Notes: generated by a model from the letters alone, not told the origin. Counted from the stretch's first letter, positions 28,050 to 40,522 are shown. The stretch: 64,000 nucleotides of DNA from Erwinia sp. JUb26 (GCF_003751505.1 NZ_RJVB01000006.1:124001-188000), one strand, 5' to 3'. Translations and numbers: made by a program.

Positions 28050-31000
28050 TGCAGGGAATGCCTTCCAACGGCGGTGGGCCGTCGCGCCAGTTTATTCTGC
28101 GCCCGGTCGCCACCACGCTATTGATGGTCGCGATCCTGCTGGCCGGGATTATCGGCTACCGTTCGCTGCCCGTTTCGGCGCTGCCGGAAGTCGATTACCC
28201 GACCATCCAGGTGGTGACGCTGTATCCCGGTGCCAGCCCGGACGTGATGACCTCTGCGGTCACCGCGCCGCTGGAACGTCAGTTTGGTCAGATGTCCGGC
28301 CTGAAGCAGATGTCCTCGCAGAGTGCGGGCGGGGCCTCCGTGGTGACCTTACAGTTCCAGCTGACGCTGCCGCTGGACGTGGCCGAGCAGGAGGTACAGG
28401 CCGCAATCAATGCCGCCACCAACCTGCTGCCCAGCGATCTGCCTAACCCGCCGGTTTACAGCAAGGTGAACCCGGCGGATCCGCCGATTATGACCCTCGC
28501 CGTGACCACCACCAGCATGCCGATGACCCAGGTTGCGGATATGGTGGAAACCCGCGTGGCGCAGAAAATCTCGCAGGTTTCCGGCGTCGGGCTGGTGACG
28601 ATGTCCGGTGGGCAACGCCCGGCGGTCAGGGTGAAGCTGAACGCGCAGGCGCTGGCGTCGATGGGGATCACCACCGAAACGGTGCGTACCGCCATCAGCA
28701 ATGCCAACGTCAACTCGGCGAAGGGGAGCCTGGACGGCCCGGAGCGCGCCATTACGCTGTCGGCCAACGACCAGATCAAAACCGCCGAAGGCTACCGCCA
28801 GCTGATTGTCACGTACCTTAACGGCGCACCGGTACGGCTGGGCGATGTCGCCACCGTTGAGCAGGGTGCGGAAAACAGCTGGCTGGGCGCGTGGGCCAAT
28901 CGCCAGCAGGCGATCGTGCTGAACGTGCAGCGCCAGCCGGGTGCCAATATCATCGATACCGCCGATAACATCCGCGAGATGCTGCCCGCGCTGACCGCCT
29001 CGCTGCCGAAATCGGTGGAAGTGAAGCTGCTGACCGACCGTACCAATAACATCCGCGCTTCGGTTAACGACGTGCAGTTTGAGCTGCTGCTGGCCATCAC
29101 GCTGGTGGTGATGATTATTTATCTGTTCCTACGCAACGTACCCGCCACCATTATTCCCGCCGTGGCGGTGCCGCTGTCGCTGGTCGGCACCTTTGCGGTG
29201 ATGTATTTCTGCGGTTTCTCGATCAACAACCTGACGCTGATGGCGTTAACCATCGCCACCGGCTTCGTCGTGGATGATGCGATTGTGGTGATCGAGAACA
29301 TCTCGCGCTATATCGAGAAAGGGGAAAAACCGCTGACCGCAGCGCTGAAGGGCGCGGGTGAGATCGGCTTTACCATTATTTCACTGACCTTCTCGCTGAT
29401 TGCGGTGCTGATCCCGCTGCTATTTATGGGTGATATCGTCGGCAGGCTGTTCCGCGAATTTGCCGTGACGCTGGCGGTGGCGATCCTGATTTCCGCCATT
29501 GTCTCGCTGACCCTGACGCCGATGATGTGCGCACGCATGCTCAGCGTAGAGTCGCTGCGCAAGCAGAACCGCTTCTCACGCGCCAGCGAGGCGATGTTTG
29601 ACAAGGTCATTGCCCGCTACGGCAGCCTGCTGCGCCGGGTGCTGAATCATCCGTGGATCACCCTCGGCGTGGCGCTGAGCACGCTGGCGATTACCGTGAT
29701 GCTGTGGCTGGTGATCCCCAAAGGCTTCTTCCCGGTGCAGGATAACGGCATTATCTCCGGCACCGTGCAGGCCTCGCAGTCGGTTTCCTACGCCAGCATG
29801 GCGCAGCGTCAGCAGGAAGTGGCCTCGGTGATTATGAAAGATCCGGCGGTGCAGAGCCTCACCTCGTTTGTCGGCGTGGACGGCACCAACTCCGCGCTGA
29901 ACAGCGGCCGACTGCAAATCAACCTCAAGCCGCTGGATGAGCGCGACGACCGCATTCCGGTGGTGATTGCCCGCCTGCAGCAGCAGGTGGCGCAGATCCC
30001 GGGCATCAGCCTGTGGCTGCAGCCGGTGCAGGATCTCACCATTGATACCCAGGTCAGCCGCACGCAGTATCAGTTTACGCTGCAGGCCGGATCGCTCGAC
30101 TCGCTCAGCCTGTGGGTGCCGAAGCTGCTGGCAAAACTGAACACCATGCCGGAGCTGAAGGACGTCAGCAACGACTGGCAGGATCGGGGGCTGGAGGCCT
30201 ATATCCGCGTCGATCGTGATACCGCCAGCCGTCTCGGCATTACCATGGCCGACGTGGATAACGCGCTGTATAACGCCTTCGGCCAGCGTCTGATCTCCAC
30301 CATTTACACTCAGGCGAATCAGTACCGCGTGGTGCTGGAGCACGACACCACCGCCACGCCGGGACTGGCCGCGCTGCAAAGCGTGCGGCTGAACAGCACC
30401 GACGGCGGCAGCGTGCCGCTGAGCGCGATTGCCAGCGTGGAACAGCGCCACGGCGCGCTTAGCATCAACCATCTCGACCAGTTCCCGTCGGCAACCTTCT
30501 CGTTCAACGTCAGCGACCGTTACTCGCTGGAGCAGGCGGTGAATGCGGTGACCCAGGCCGAGAAGGCCATGGAGATGCCGGCTGAAATCATGACCCAGTT
30601 CCAGGGCAGCACCCTCGCCTTCCAGGCCGCGCTTTCCAGCACCGTCTGGCTGATCGTGGCGGCGATCGTGGCGATGTATATCGTGCTGGGTATTCTCTAC
30701 GAGAGCTTTATTCACCCGATTACCATTCTCTCCACGCTGCCCACCGCGGGCGTGGGCGCGCTGCTGGCGCTGTTGATTAGCGGCAGCGAGCTGGATGTGA
30801 TCGCCATTATCGGCATCATCCTGCTGATCGGTATCGTGAAGAAGAACGCCATCATGATGATCGACTTTGCGCTGGCCGCCGAGCGCGAACAGGGCATGTC
30901 GCCGTACGACGCGATTTATCAGGCCTGTCTGCTGCGCTTCCGCCCGATCCTGATGACCACGCTGGCCGCCCTGCTCGGCGCGCTGCCGCTGATGCTGAGC

Positions 31001-31165
31001 ACCGGCGTGGGCGCGGAGCTGCGCCGCCCGCTGGGCACGGCAATGGTGGGCGGACTGATCGTCAGCCAGGTGCTGACGCTGTTCACCACCCCGGTGATCT
31101 ATCTGCTGTTTGACCGCCTGTCGCACGCCACTCGCCAGCGCTTTGCGCGCCGGGAGGCAGAGTGA
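28049..31165 (+). CDS. mdtB: MdtB, RND efflux pump subunit
   Basis: A 1038-residue RND transporter with twelve membrane segments and two large periplasmic loops. The start matches E. coli MdtB ([19 protein letters not shown], then [18 protein letters not shown]). Helix 4 holds [20 protein letters not shown] with the proton-relay Asp residues. MdtB works with MdtC as a heterotrimer using proton motive force. One base of its start codon overlaps the mdtA stop and its end overlaps mdtC by four bases. Confidence 0.97.
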   Translation: MQGMPSNGGGPSRQFILRPVATTLLMVAILLAGIIGYRSLPVSALPEVDYPTIQVVTLYPGASPDVMTSAVTAPLERQFGQMSGLKQMSSQSAGGASVVTLQFQLTLPLDVAEQEVQAAINAATNLLPSDLPNPPVYSKVNPADPPIMTLAVTTTSMPMTQVADMVETRVAQKISQVSGVGLVTMSGGQRPAVRVKLNAQALASMGITTETVRTAISNANVNSAKGSLDGPERAITLSANDQIKTAEGYRQLIVTYLNGAPVRLGDVATVEQGAENSWLGAWANRQQAIVLNVQRQPGANIIDTADNIREMLPALTASLPKSVEVKLLTDRTNNIRASVNDVQFELLLAITLVVMIIYLFLRNVPATIIPAVAVPLSLVGTFAVMYFCGFSINNLTLMALTIATGFVVDDAIVVIENISRYIEKGEKPLTAALKGAGEIGFTIISLTFSLIAVLIPLLFMGDIVGRLFREFAVTLAVAILISAIVSLTLTPMMCARMLSVESLRKQNRFSRASEAMFDKVIARYGSLLRRVLNHPWITLGVALSTLAITVMLWLVIPKGFFPVQDNGIISGTVQASQSVSYASMAQRQQEVASVIMKDPAVQSLTSFVGVDGTNSALNSGRLQINLKPLDERDDRIPVVIARLQQQVAQIPGISLWLQPVQDLTIDTQVSRTQYQFTLQAGSLDSLSLWVPKLLAKLNTMPELKDVSNDWQDRGLEAYIRVDRDTASRLGITMADVDNALYNAFGQRLISTIYTQANQYRVVLEHDTTATPGLAALQSVRLNSTDGGSVPLSAIASVEQRHGALSINHLDQFPSATFSFNVSDRYSLEQAVNAVTQAEKAMEMPAEIMTQFQGSTLAFQAALSSTVWLIVAAIVAMYIVLGILYESFIHPITILSTLPTAGVGALLALLISGSELDVIAIIGIILLIGIVKKNAIMMIDFALAAEREQGMSPYDAIYQACLLRFRPILMTTLAALLGALPLMLSTGVGAELRRPLGTAMVGGLIVSQVLTLFTTPVIYLLFDRLSHATRQRFARREAE

Positions 31166-34100
31166 AATTTTTCGCGCTGTTTATCCATCGCCCGGTCGCC
31201 ACCATCCTGATGACCGTGGCGATCCTGCTGGCCGGCGTGCTGGGCTTCCGGCTGCTGCCGGTGGCTCCGCTGCCGCAGGTGGATTTCCCGGTGATCATGG
31301 TCAGCGCCTCGCTGTCGGGGGCGTCGCCGGAAACCATGGCGTCGTCGGTCGCCACGCCGCTGGAACGGGCGCTGGGGCGCATTGCGGGCGTGACCGAGAT
31401 GTCCTCCAGCAGCTCGCTGGGCTCCACGCGCATCATTTTAGTGTTTGACTACGACCGCGATATTAACGGTGCCGCCCGCGACGTGCAGGGCGCAATCAAC
31501 GCCGCGCAAAGCCTGCTGCCGAGCGGCATGCCGTCGCGGCCAACCTACCGCAAGGCCAACCCGTCCGACGCGCCGATCCTGATCATGACGCTGACCTCGG
31601 ATACCTATTCGCAGGGTCAGCTGTACGATTACGCCTCCACCCAGCTGGCGCAGAAGCTGGCGCAGATTGAGGGCGTCGGTGATGTCTCGGTCGGCGGCAG
31701 CTCGCTGCCCGCGGTGCGCGTGGAGCTGAATCCGCAGGCGCTGTTTAACCAGGGCCTGTCGCTGGATGCGGTGCGGGAAACCATCGCCAACGCCAACGTG
31801 CGCAAGCCGCAGGGCGCGGTGGAGGATAACCACCAGCGCTGGCAGCTGAAAACCAATGACGAACTGAAAACCGCCGCGGAATATCAGCCGCTGGTCGTGC
31901 ACTACAGCAACGGCGCGGCGGTGCGCCTGAGCGACGTCGCCACCGTCACCGATTCGGTTGAGGACGTGCGCAATGCCGGGATGGCGAATGCCAAACCGGC
32001 GATCCTGCTGATGATCCGCAAATCGCAGGAAGCCAACATCATCGACACCGTCGACCGCATCCGCGCCGAAGTGCCCGAGCTGCGCAAGATCATCCCGGCG
32101 TCCATTGAGCTGAACGTGGCGCAGGACCGCTCGCCGACCATCCGCGCCTCGTTGCATGAGGTTGAGCAGTCGCTGGCGATCTCCGTCGGCCTGGTGATCC
32201 TGGTGGTGTTCGCCTTCCTGCGCTCAGGCCGCGCCACGCTGATCCCGGCGGTGGCGGTGCCGGTTTCGCTGATCGGCACCTTTGCCGCCATGTACCTGTG
32301 CGGCTTCAGCCTCAACAACCTGTCGCTGATGGCGCTGACCGTCGCCACCGGCTTTGTGGTCGACGATGCGATCGTGGTGCTGGAGAATATATCCCGCCAT
32401 GTCGAAGCTGGGATGAAGCCGATCCCGGCCGCGCTGCAGGGGGTGCGTGAAGTCGGCTTCACCGTGCTATCGATGAGTATCTCACTGGTGGCGGTGTTCC
32501 TGCCGCTGCTGATGCTCGGCGGGCTGATTGGCCGCCTGTTTACCGAGTTTGCCGTCACCCTGTCGGTGGCGATCGGCATCTCGCTGCTGATTTCGATCAC
32601 CCTGACGCCGATGATGTGCGGGCTGCTGCTCAAGCCGCAGCGCAAGCATCAGCAGCCGCGCATTCGCGGTGTCGGCAAGGTGCTTATGGCCGTCCAGCAG
32701 GGCTATGGCCGCTCGCTGCGGGTGGTGCTGAATCACGCGCGCTGGACGCTGCTGGTGTTCCTCGGCACTATCGGCCTAACTATGTACCTCTACGTTTCCA
32801 TTCCGAAAACCTTTATGCCGGAGCAGGATACCGGGCGGCTGATGGGCTTTATTCAGGCGGACCAGAGCATCTCCTTCCAGTCGCTGCGCGATAAGCTACA
32901 GGACTTTATGCGCATCGTGCATGACGATCCGGCGGTGGAAAGCGTGGTCGGCTTTACCGGCGGGTTCCGCGCCAACAGCGGCTCGATGTTTATTTCCCTT
33001 AAACCGCTGTCCGAGCGTACTGAGAACGCCCAGCAGGTGATTGCCCGCCTGCGCACCAAGCTGGCGAAAGAGCCGGGCGCGAATCTGTTCCTGATGGCGG
33101 TGCAGGATCTGCGGCTGGGTGGACGCGAGTCCAACGCCGGATATCAGTATTCCCTGCTGTCGGACAGCCTTGACGACCTGCGAGAGTGGGAGCCGAAAAT
33201 CCGCCGCGCCTTTGCCACCCTGCCCGAACTGGCCGACGTCAACTCGGACCAGGAGGATAAGGGTGCAGAGATGGCGCTGACCTACGATCGCGCGGCGATG
33301 TCCAGCCTCGGCATTGACGTGTCCGACGTCAATAACCTGCTGAACAACGCCTTCGGCCAGCGGCAGATCTCCACCATCTATCAGCCGCTGAACCAGTATA
33401 AAGTGGTGATGGAGGTCGATCCGCGCTACACCCAGGACGTCAGTGCGCTGAATCAGATGTACGTGATCAACAGCGACGGGAAATCGATCCCGCTCTCCTA
33501 CTTTGCCAGCTGGAAACCGGCGAACTCGCCGCTGTCGGTCAACCATCAGGGGCTGTCGGCCTCTTCCACCATCTCGTTCAACCTGCCGGAAGGCGTATCG
33601 CTGTCGCAGGCGTCGGCGGCGATCGATCGCAGCGTGACCGCGCTGGGCGTGCCGTCCAGCGTGCGCGGCAGCTTCGCCGGCACGGCGGCGGAGTTTGAGA
33701 AATCGCAGAGCAGCCAGCTGTGGCTGATTATTGCGGCGATCGCCACGGTGTATATCGTGCTGGGTATTCTCTATGAGAGCTACGTCCATCCGCTGACCAT
33801 TCTCTCCACCCTGCCCTCGGCGGGCGTCGGAGCGCTGCTGGCGCTGGAACTGTTCGGCGCGCCGTTCAGCCTGATCGCGCTAATCGGGATTATGCTGCTG
33901 ATCGGCATCGTGAAGAAGAATGCGATAATGATGGTGGACTTCGCCGTTGAGGCGCAGCGCAACGGCGGGCTGACGGCGCGGGAAGCGATCGAGCAGGCCA
34001 GCCTGCTGCGCTTCCGGCCGATTATGATGACCACGCTGGCCGCCCTGCTCGGTGCACTGCCGCTGGTGCTGACCAGCGGCGACGGTGCGGAGCTGCGCCA

Positions 34101-34236
34101 GCCGCTGGGGATCACCATCGTCGGCGGCCTGGTGATGAGCCAGCTGCTGACGCTGTACACCACGCCGGTGGTTTATCTGTATATGGATAAACTGCGTCGT
34201 AAGCCGCGCCCTGAGCGTGTGTCAGAGGAAGCGTAA
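31162..34236 (+). CDS. mdtC: MdtC, RND efflux pump subunit
   Basis: A 1024-residue RND transporter, the partner of MdtB. It starts GTGAAATTT overlapping the mdtB stop and begins [18 protein letters not shown]. The typical [20 protein letters not shown] porter entrance and the [20 protein letters not shown] proton-relay helix are present. The C-terminal half repeats the RND fold, with [17 protein letters not shown]. MdtC carries drug-binding function in the E. coli heterocomplex; this is family knowledge, not read here. Confidence 0.97.
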   Translation: MKFFALFIHRPVATILMTVAILLAGVLGFRLLPVAPLPQVDFPVIMVSASLSGASPETMASSVATPLERALGRIAGVTEMSSSSSLGSTRIILVFDYDRDINGAARDVQGAINAAQSLLPSGMPSRPTYRKANPSDAPILIMTLTSDTYSQGQLYDYASTQLAQKLAQIEGVGDVSVGGSSLPAVRVELNPQALFNQGLSLDAVRETIANANVRKPQGAVEDNHQRWQLKTNDELKTAAEYQPLVVHYSNGAAVRLSDVATVTDSVEDVRNAGMANAKPAILLMIRKSQEANIIDTVDRIRAEVPELRKIIPASIELNVAQDRSPTIRASLHEVEQSLAISVGLVILVVFAFLRSGRATLIPAVAVPVSLIGTFAAMYLCGFSLNNLSLMALTVATGFVVDDAIVVLENISRHVEAGMKPIPAALQGVREVGFTVLSMSISLVAVFLPLLMLGGLIGRLFTEFAVTLSVAIGISLLISITLTPMMCGLLLKPQRKHQQPRIRGVGKVLMAVQQGYGRSLRVVLNHARWTLLVFLGTIGLTMYLYVSIPKTFMPEQDTGRLMGFIQADQSISFQSLRDKLQDFMRIVHDDPAVESVVGFTGGFRANSGSMFISLKPLSERTENAQQVIARLRTKLAKEPGANLFLMAVQDLRLGGRESNAGYQYSLLSDSLDDLREWEPKIRRAFATLPELADVNSDQEDKGAEMALTYDRAAMSSLGIDVSDVNNLLNNAFGQRQISTIYQPLNQYKVVMEVDPRYTQDVSALNQMYVINSDGKSIPLSYFASWKPANSPLSVNHQGLSASSTISFNLPEGVSLSQASAAIDRSVTALGVPSSVRGSFAGTAAEFEKSQSSQLWLIIAAIATVYIVLGILYESYVHPLTILSTLPSAGVGALLALELFGAPFSLIALIGIMLLIGIVKKNAIMMVDFAVEAQRNGGLTAREAIEQASLLRFRPIMMTTLAALLGALPLVLTSGDGAELRQPLGITIVGGLVMSQLLTLYTTPVVYLYMDKLRRKPRPERVSEEA

Positions 34237-34237
34237 G

Positions 34238-35647
34238 GTGATCGCCTCGCCGCCCTCCTCCGTTCGCTGGCAGCTGTGGATCGTTGCCTTCGGCTTCTTT
34301 ATGCAGACGCTGGACACCACCATCGTCAATACGGCGCTGCCGTCGATGGCCGCCAGCCTGCATGAAAGCCCGCTGCATATGCATTCGGTGATTGTCTCCT
34401 ACGTGCTGACGGTGGCGATCATGCTGCCGGTCAGCGGCTGGCTGGCGGACCGGTTCGGCGTGCGCAACGTGTTTTTCAGCGCGATTATCCTGTTCAGCAT
34501 CGGCTCGCTGTGCTGCGCCCTGTCCGGCACGCTGGATCAGCTGATTATGGCGCGGGTGGTGCAGGGCATCGGCGGCGCAATGATGGTGCCGGTGGGCCGC
34601 CTGACGGTGATGAAGCTGGTGCCGCGCGATCAGTATATGGCGGCGATGACCTTCGTCACCATTCCGGGACAGATTGGCCCGCTGATGGGTCCGACGCTGG
34701 GCGGCGTGCTGGTGGAGTATGCCAGCTGGCACTGGATTTTCCTGATCAACATTCCGGTCGGCATCGTCGGTGCTATCGCCACGCTGCGTCTGCTGCCCAA
34801 CTTCACGCTGATCGTCCGCCGCTTCGACTTCACCGGCTACCTGCTGCTGGCGGTGGGCATGGCGACGCTGACGCTGGCGCTGGACGGCCAGCGCGGGCTG
34901 GGGATTTCTCCGCTGCTGCTGTGCCTGTTTATTCTTGCCGGGGTGTTTGCGATGCTGTTTTATCTGCTGCACGCCCGCCACAACGATCTCGCCCTGTTCA
35001 GCCTGAAGCTGTTTGACAACCGCGTGTTCTCCATTGGCCTTCTTGGCAGCCTGACCGCCCGTATCGGCAGCGGCATGCTGCCGTTTATGACGCCGCTATT
35101 TCTGCAGATCGGTATGGGCTACAGCCCGCTGCACGCCGGGCTGATGATGATCCCGATGGTGCTGGGCAATATGGGCATGAAGCGCATCGTGGTGCAGATC
35201 GTTAACCGCTTCGGCTATCGCCACGTGCTGGTGGGATCCACCGTCGCGCTGGCGCTGGTCACGCTGCTGTTCCCGGTGGTGGCGCTGCTGGGCTGGAGCC
35301 TGCTGCTGCCGCTGGTACTGTTCTTACAGGGCATGGTCAACGCCATTCGTTTTTCGGCAATGAATACCCTGACGCTGAAAGAGCTGCCGGACGATCTCGC
35401 CAGCAGCGGCAACAGCCTGCTGTCAATGGTGCAGCAGCTGTCGATGAGTATCGGCGTGACCGTTGCCGGACTGCTGCTCGGCACCTTCGGCCACCAGGCG
35501 GCGGCGGACAGCCCGCTGGTGCATCAGGCATTTATCTGGACTTACCTTTGTATGGCGCTGGTGATTGCCCTGCCCGCGCTGGTGTTCTGGTGCGTACCGG
35601 CGGAAATCGCCCCCAACACGGTACTGGCCCGCAGGAGAAAACAATGA
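34238..35647 (+). CDS. mdtD: MdtD, MFS transporter of the mdt operon
   Basis: A 469-residue, 14-segment major facilitator of the DHA2 type. The signatures are [14 protein letters not shown] (motif D1-like), [14 protein letters not shown] (motif A) and [16 protein letters not shown]. The chosen start is GTG 34238, one base after the mdtC stop, preceded by GAGGA; it gives the E. coli-like N-terminus [17 protein letters not shown]. Despite its place, MdtD is not required for MdtABC drug resistance in E. coli, and a role in iron-citrate export has been proposed. Its stop overlaps baeS by ATGA. Confidence 0.94.
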   Translation: MIASPPSSVRWQLWIVAFGFFMQTLDTTIVNTALPSMAASLHESPLHMHSVIVSYVLTVAIMLPVSGWLADRFGVRNVFFSAIILFSIGSLCCALSGTLDQLIMARVVQGIGGAMMVPVGRLTVMKLVPRDQYMAAMTFVTIPGQIGPLMGPTLGGVLVEYASWHWIFLINIPVGIVGAIATLRLLPNFTLIVRRFDFTGYLLLAVGMATLTLALDGQRGLGISPLLLCLFILAGVFAMLFYLLHARHNDLALFSLKLFDNRVFSIGLLGSLTARIGSGMLPFMTPLFLQIGMGYSPLHAGLMMIPMVLGNMGMKRIVVQIVNRFGYRHVLVGSTVALALVTLLFPVVALLGWSLLLPLVLFLQGMVNAIRFSAMNTLTLKELPDDLASSGNSLLSMVQQLSMSIGVTVAGLLLGTFGHQAAADSPLVHQAFIWTYLCMALVIALPALVFWCVPAEIAPNTVLARRRKQ

Positions 35648-37032
35648 TTTTTGCCCGTCTACGCATCGGCATCACCGCCAAGCTGTTCGCCGCTATCCTG
35701 TCGACCTGCATGCTGGTGTTAATTACCATGCACTGGGGCGTGCGGCTGAGCTTTGAGCACGGTTTTATCGACTACATTAAGCGCGGCAATGAACAGCGCA
35801 TCTCCATGCTGAGCGATGCGCTGGCCGATCAGTACGAGCAGCACGGCAGTTGGACCTTCCTGCGTAATAACAACCGGCTGGTGTTCAATATCCTGCGCTC
35901 GCTGGATCAGAACCCGGAGTCCAGCAACCAGCTGCCGCCGCACGGCTGGCGCACGCAGTTCTGGATTATCGATCAGAACTTCAGCGTGATGATGGGACCG
36001 CGCGGCCCGGTGCCACCGGAAGGCACGCGCCGGGCGATCACCACCAGCAACAATAAGGTGGTCGGCTGGGTAGTAGGATCCCCTTCCGAGCGCCTGACCC
36101 GCGTGGCGGATATTAATTTCGATCGGCAGCAAAACCGCACCAGCTGGATGATCGTCGGCCTGACCATGCTGCTGGCCGCGCTGGTGACCTGGCTGATGTC
36201 GCGCGGGCTGCTGGCACCGGTTAAACGGCTGGTTGAGGGTACGCATCATCTGGCCGCCGGCGATTTCACCAGCCGGGTGGAATCCACCAGCCGCGACGAG
36301 CTGGGTCGCCTGGCTCAGGACTTCAACCGCCTGGCCAGCACGCTGGAAAAAAACGAACGCATGCGCCGCGCGTTTATGGCCGATATTTCCCACGAACTGC
36401 GCACCCCGCTGGCGATCCTGCGCGGCGAACTGGAAGCGATTCAGGACGGCGTACGCAAGCTGACGCCGGAATCGATTATTTCACTGCAGGGCGAGGTCGC
36501 CACCCTGACCAAGCTGGTGGATGATGTCCACCAGCTGTCGCTGTCAGACGAGGGCGCGCTGGCCTACCGCAAGCGCGATACCGACCTGGTGCCGCTGCTG
36601 GAAATGGTCGCCGCGAACTTCCGCCATCGCTATGAACAGCATGGGCTACAGCTCAACCTGTCGCTGCCGGAGGCCGCGCCGCAGTTTGGGGATCCGGACC
36701 GGCTGGGGCAGCTGTTAACCAACCTGATGGAGAACAGCCTGCGCTATACCGACGCCGGTGGCAGCCTGAACATTCAGCTTGAGACCGGCCCCGGCGGCAA
36801 TGTGCTGCATTTTGAGGACAGCGCGCCGGGGGTGAATGACGATCAGCTGAAGCAGATTTTCGAACGCTTCTACCGCGCCGAAGGTTCGCGCAACCGCGCC
36901 AGCGGCGGATCCGGGCTGGGGCTGGCGATCTGCCAGAATATTGTTGCCGCTCACGACGGCACGCTCAGCGCCGGGCATTCTTCCGCCGGAGGCCTGAAAA
37001 TTACGGTAAGCTTACCCAATAAACCGCACTGA
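35644..37032 (+). CDS. baeS: BaeS, envelope-stress sensor histidine kinase
   Basis: A 462-residue inner-membrane kinase with two membrane segments (about 10-32 and 165-185) around a periplasmic sensor that holds the [14 protein letters not shown] stretch. A HAMP domain follows, then a dimerisation domain with the phosphoacceptor His at residue 250 in [15 protein letters not shown]. The ATPase domain has the N box ([12 protein letters not shown]) and G boxes ([14 protein letters not shown]). BaeS responds to envelope stress and phosphorylates BaeR. The start overlaps the mdtD stop as ATGA; it matches the E. coli N-terminus. Confidence 0.96.
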   Translation: MIFARLRIGITAKLFAAILSTCMLVLITMHWGVRLSFEHGFIDYIKRGNEQRISMLSDALADQYEQHGSWTFLRNNNRLVFNILRSLDQNPESSNQLPPHGWRTQFWIIDQNFSVMMGPRGPVPPEGTRRAITTSNNKVVGWVVGSPSERLTRVADINFDRQQNRTSWMIVGLTMLLAALVTWLMSRGLLAPVKRLVEGTHHLAAGDFTSRVESTSRDELGRLAQDFNRLASTLEKNERMRRAFMADISHELRTPLAILRGELEAIQDGVRKLTPESIISLQGEVATLTKLVDDVHQLSLSDEGALAYRKRDTDLVPLLEMVAANFRHRYEQHGLQLNLSLPEAAPQFGDPDRLGQLLTNLMENSLRYTDAGGSLNIQLETGPGGNVLHFEDSAPGVNDDQLKQIFERFYRAEGSRNRASGGSGLGLAICQNIVAAHDGTLSAGHSSAGGLKITVSLPNKPH

Positions 37033-37055
37033 TTAATTCGTACTGAGGAAGAGAT

Positions 37056-37763
37056 ATGGAGCAGGAAAAACCGGCACCGCTGATTTTAATCGTCGAAGAT
37101 GAGCCCAAGCTCGGCCAGCTGCTGGTGGACTATCTGCAGGCCGCAAACTACCGCACTCACCATCTGCTGCGCGGCGACGAGGCGCTGGAGTGGGCGAAGC
37201 AGAACGCGCCCGACCTGATGCTGCTGGACCTGATGCTGCCGGGGCTGGATGGCCTGTCGGTATGCCGTGAGCTGCGCCGCTTCTCGGAGCTGCCGGTGAT
37301 TATGGTCACCGCCAAAACCGAAGAGATCGACCGCCTGCTGGGGCTGGAGATCGGCGCGGATGACTATATCTGCAAGCCGTTCAGCCCGCGTGAAGTGGTG
37401 GCCCGGGTGAAAACCATCCTCAAGCGCTGCCTGCGGCCGAAAGAAGAGGCGGTGCAAACCTCGCTGCTGCGTATGGATGAGAACCGCTTCCAGGCCAGCT
37501 GGGATGATAAGCCGCTGGACCTGACGCCCGCCGAGTTCCGCCTGCTGAAAACCCTGGCCCACGAGCCGGGCAAGGTCTTCTCCCGCGAGCAGCTGCTGAA
37601 CCAGCTGTACGACGACTACCGCGTGGTGACCGATCGCACCATCGACAGCCACATTAAAAACCTGCGCCGCAAGCTGGAGCTGCTGGATGCCAGCCAGCCG
37701 TTTATCCGCGCGGTGTACGGCATGGGCTATCGCTGGGAAGCCGATATCTGCCGATTGATTTAG
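37056..37763 (+). CDS. baeR: BaeR, response regulator
   Basis: A 235-residue OmpR-type regulator. The receiver domain (about 10-125) has the acidic pocket [11 protein letters not shown], the phosphoacceptor Asp at residue 58 ([13 protein letters not shown]), and Lys in VTAKTEE. The winged-helix domain (about 140-232) contains [19 protein letters not shown] and the recognition helix near [15 protein letters not shown]. It activates the mdt operon and spy in E. coli and so probably autoregulates here. It lies 24 bases after baeS. Confidence 0.96.
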   Translation: MEQEKPAPLILIVEDEPKLGQLLVDYLQAANYRTHHLLRGDEALEWAKQNAPDLMLLDLMLPGLDGLSVCRELRRFSELPVIMVTAKTEEIDRLLGLEIGADDYICKPFSPREVVARVKTILKRCLRPKEEAVQTSLLRMDENRFQASWDDKPLDLTPAEFRLLKTLAHEPGKVFSREQLLNQLYDDYRVVTDRTIDSHIKNLRRKLELLDASQPFIRAVYGMGYRWEADICRLI

Positions 37764-37882
37764 ATCAACTATTCTCCCGCTTCTCTGCCTTACAATCCCG
37801 CACCGAAATCTGCCCTTCGCGACGTCACGCCGCAGGGGCAGCCATCCTGGCAATATCTGACCTGACATCAGACTGAGACATC

Positions 37883-39265
37883 ATGTTTAAACCGGAACTT
37901 CTCTCCCCGGCCGGCACGCTGAAAAATATGCGTTACGCCTTTGCGTATGGCGCAGACGCCGTTTACGCCGGTCAGCCACGCTACAGCCTGCGCGTGCGCA
38001 ACAATGAGTTTAACCATCAGAACCTGGCGATCGGCATCAACGAAGCCCACGCCCAGGGCAAAAAGTTTTACGTGGTGGTGAATATCGCCCCGCACAACGC
38101 CAAGCTGAAAACCTTTATCCGCGATCTGCAGCCGGTGATCGATATGGGGCCGGACGCGCTGATAATGTCCGACCCCGGCCTGATAATGCTGGTGCGCGAG
38201 GCCTTCCCGCAGATGGATATTCATCTGTCGGTACAGGCCAACGCGGTGAACTGGGCCACGGTGAAATTCTGGCAGCAGATGGGGCTGACGCGGGTGATCC
38301 TCTCGCGCGAGCTGTCCCTGGAAGAGATCAGCGAAATTCGCCAGCAGGTGCCGGACATCGAACTGGAGATTTTCGTTCACGGCGCGCTGTGCATGGCCTA
38401 CTCCGGCCGCTGCCTGCTTTCCGGCTACATCAACAAGCGCGATCCAAACCAGGGGACCTGCACCAACGCCTGCCGCTGGGAATATAACGTGGAAGAAGGC
38501 AAAGAGGATGCGATCGGCAACATCGTCCATCGCCAGCCGCCGATTGCGGTGCAGAACGTTGAGCCGACGCTGGGCGTGGGCCAGCCGACCGACAAGGTGT
38601 TTATGATCGAAGAGGCGATGCGCCCCGGTGAATACATGACCGCCTTTGAGGACGAGCACGGCACCTACATTATGAACTCGAAGGATCTGCGCGCGGTGGC
38701 GCACGTGGAGCGGCTGACGCAGATGGGCGTGCATTCCCTGAAAATTGAAGGCCGCACCAAGTCGTTTTACTACTGCGCGCGCACCGCCCAGGTTTATCGC
38801 CGCGCCATCGATGATGCCGCCGCCGGTAAGCCTTTCGACCCCGCCCTGTTGGAAACGCTCGAAGGGCTGGCGCATCGCGGCTATACCGAAGGCTTCCTGC
38901 GTCGCCATACGCACGACAGCTATCAGAGCTACGACGCGGGCTATTCGGTTTCCGATCGCCAGCAGTTCGTCGGCGAATTTACCGGTGAACGCCGCGGCGC
39001 GCTGGCGCAGGTAGACGTGAAGAATAAATTCAGCGTCGGCGACAGTCTGGAGTTGATGACCCCGGCGGGCAACATCAACTTCACGCTGACGCAAATGGAG
39101 AACGGTAAAGCGCAGGCAATTGAGGTGGCTCCGGGCAACGGCCATCTGGTGTGGCTGCCGCTGCCGGAGGAGATGGACCTGCGCTATGCGCTGCTGATGC
39201 GTAATCTGGCCGGGACGACCACGCGCAATCCGCACGCGGCGGAACTGGCGAAAGAAGTTTCATAA
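37883..39265 (+). CDS. trhP: YegQ/TrhP, tRNA U34 prephenate-dependent hydroxylation factor
   Basis: A 460-residue U32-peptidase family protein (E. coli YegQ, 453). It begins MFKPELLSPAGTLKNMRYAF and has the U32 signature E-x-F-x-H-G-[AS]-[LM]-C-[MV]-A-x-S-G-R-C as EIFVHGALCMAYSGRC, followed by TNACRWEY with further Cys for an iron-sulfur cluster. Work in E. coli assigns it to 5-hydroxyuridine formation at tRNA position 34 rather than to proteolysis. It is a single gene, 120 bases after baeR, and directly precedes the CyaR small RNA as in E. coli. Confidence 0.95.
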   Translation: MFKPELLSPAGTLKNMRYAFAYGADAVYAGQPRYSLRVRNNEFNHQNLAIGINEAHAQGKKFYVVVNIAPHNAKLKTFIRDLQPVIDMGPDALIMSDPGLIMLVREAFPQMDIHLSVQANAVNWATVKFWQQMGLTRVILSRELSLEEISEIRQQVPDIELEIFVHGALCMAYSGRCLLSGYINKRDPNQGTCTNACRWEYNVEEGKEDAIGNIVHRQPPIAVQNVEPTLGVGQPTDKVFMIEEAMRPGEYMTAFEDEHGTYIMNSKDLRAVAHVERLTQMGVHSLKIEGRTKSFYYCARTAQVYRRAIDDAAAGKPFDPALLETLEGLAHRGYTEGFLRRHTHDSYQSYDAGYSVSDRQQFVGEFTGERRGALAQVDVKNKFSVGDSLELMTPAGNINFTLTQMENGKAQAIEVAPGNGHLVWLPLPEEMDLRYALLMRNLAGTTTRNPHAAELAKEVS

Positions 39266-39276
39266 GGTTATCGATC

Positions 39277-39319
39277 TTAGAATCCGATCACAGTACGGGG
39301 GGAGGTTCCCCGCTATGAT
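39277..39319 (+). promoter_or_regulatory. Class II CRP-dependent promoter of cyaR
   Basis: A CRP-like site TTAGA-N6-TCACA (39277-39292; one half good, one half weak) is centred at 39284.5. A TATGAT -10 box lies at 39314-39319. With transcription starting near 39326, the site sits at -41.5, the standard class II position. E. coli cyaR is known to be CRP-dependent. Confidence 0.7.
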
Positions 39320-39325
39320 GCGCTG

Positions 39326-39441
39326 GCTCCTAACGACAAACATTAAACAGCATTCTCTGCACGACCGGATATCAAGCTGAACTCCGATCGGAATGAACCA
39401 CCTCATTGGCCCGGTCGGCTCCCCCGTCCGGGCTTTTTCTT
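39326..39441 (+). ncRNA. cyaR: CyaR small regulatory RNA
   Basis: A homologue of the Hfq-dependent RNA CyaR (RyeE), at the same place after yegQ as in E. coli. The conserved pairing segment GAACCACCTCATTGGCC matches E. coli GGAACCACCTCCTTAGCC. It is followed by a terminator hairpin GCCCGG (39409-39414) / CCGGGC (39428-39433) with a T-run. The 5' part (GCTCCTAACGACAAACATTAAA) resembles E. coli only loosely, and the RNA is about 116 nt against 87. CyaR represses ompX, luxS, nadE and yqaE by covering their ribosome sites. Confidence 0.85.
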
Positions 39442-39550
39442 GTCCTTTTTTCCGAAAATTTTCGCTTCTGCCGTCCTGCGGTTCACCGTCTGTAACAGGA
39501 TATGCTATATCTTGAGACCATCCGCCATCTACTTCAGGAAAATAAAAAAA

Positions 39551-40450
39551 ATGGTAAACGATTCAATCACGCTGGCGATTTTAAACGGTAAAAGCGCGGG
39601 CAATGAGGATCTGCGCCAGGCGATTGCCACCCTGCGCGAGGAAGGCTACCGGCTGGAGGTGCGCGTGACCTGGGAGCACGGCGACGGCGAGCGCTACGTG
39701 CGTGAAGCGGTGGACCTCAACGCGACCACGGTGATTGCCGCCGGCGGCGACGGGACAATTAATGAAATTGCCACCGCGCTGGCCGGTTTGTCGCCGGAAC
39801 ATCGCCCGGTGCTGGGGCTGGTGCCGCTGGGCACCGCCAACGATTTCGCCACCAGCGCGGGCATTCCGCTGGAGATGGAGAATGCGCTGCGGCTGGCGAT
39901 TATCGGTAAGGCGTCGGCCATTGATTTAGCGCGGGTGAACGGCGATCGCTATTTTATCAATATGGCGACCGGCGGTTTCGGTACGCGCATCACGACCGAA
40001 ACGCCGGAGAAGCTGAAGTCGGCGCTGGGCGGCGTATCCTATTTCATCCATGGTTTGATGCGGATGGATACGCTGAAGGCGGACAGCTGTCATCTTCGCG
40101 GGCCGGATTTTGAGTGGCAGGGTGATGCGCTGGTGATTGGGATTGGCAACGGGCGCCAGGCGGGCGGCGGTCAGCGTTTGTGTCCGCAGGCGTTGATTAA
40201 CGACGGTAAGCTGGAGCTGACGATTGCGACGTCGCAGGAGCTGTTGCCGACGCTGTTGCACACGTTGACCAGTAACGAGGAGAATCCGAATCTGATTACG
40301 GCGTCGCTGCCGTGGCTGACGATTGATGCGCCGAATGAGATGACGTTTAATCTGGACGGGGAGCCGTTGACGGGGACGCAGTTTAAGATTGAGGTGATGC
40401 CGGATGCGTTGGCGTGTCGGTTGCCGCCGTCGTGTGAGCTGTTGGCATAG
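39551..40450 (+). CDS. yegS: YegS, lipid kinase
   Basis: A 299-residue diacylglycerol-kinase-like protein. The catalytic GGDGTINE motif is in [17 protein letters not shown], and [18 protein letters not shown] binds the nucleotide/lipid region. Length equals E. coli YegS, which phosphorylates phosphatidylglycerol in vitro. ATG 39551 follows AGGA and gives the correct N-terminus ([18 protein letters not shown]); 37 open codons upstream belong to the CyaR leader and terminator. A family B repeat begins 72 bases after the stop. Confidence 0.95.
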   Translation: MVNDSITLAILNGKSAGNEDLRQAIATLREEGYRLEVRVTWEHGDGERYVREAVDLNATTVIAAGGDGTINEIATALAGLSPEHRPVLGLVPLGTANDFATSAGIPLEMENALRLAIIGKASAIDLARVNGDRYFINMATGGFGTRITTETPEKLKSALGGVSYFIHGLMRMDTLKADSCHLRGPDFEWQGDALVIGIGNGRQAGGGQRLCPQALINDGKLELTIATSQELLPTLLHTLTSNEENPNLITASLPWLTIDAPNEMTFNLDGEPLTGTQFKIEVMPDALACRLPPSCELLA

Positions 40451-40522
40451 TTTTGAGTGTGATTCCTGCAGGGGACACCGTTTTAGGGCTTGTTTGCAGG
40501 CTGTGTTGTGTTGTTTGCAGAG

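Noticed and set aside
29576-31126. Long open frame of 516 codons on the minus strand
   Set aside because: It lies entirely antisense to mdtB, is rich in His, Arg and Gln as expected from the complement of a GC-rich gene, and has no family features.
37868-39235. Open frame of 455 codons on the minus strand
   Set aside because: It is antisense to yegQ, which is a clear conserved gene; composition bias explains the open frame.
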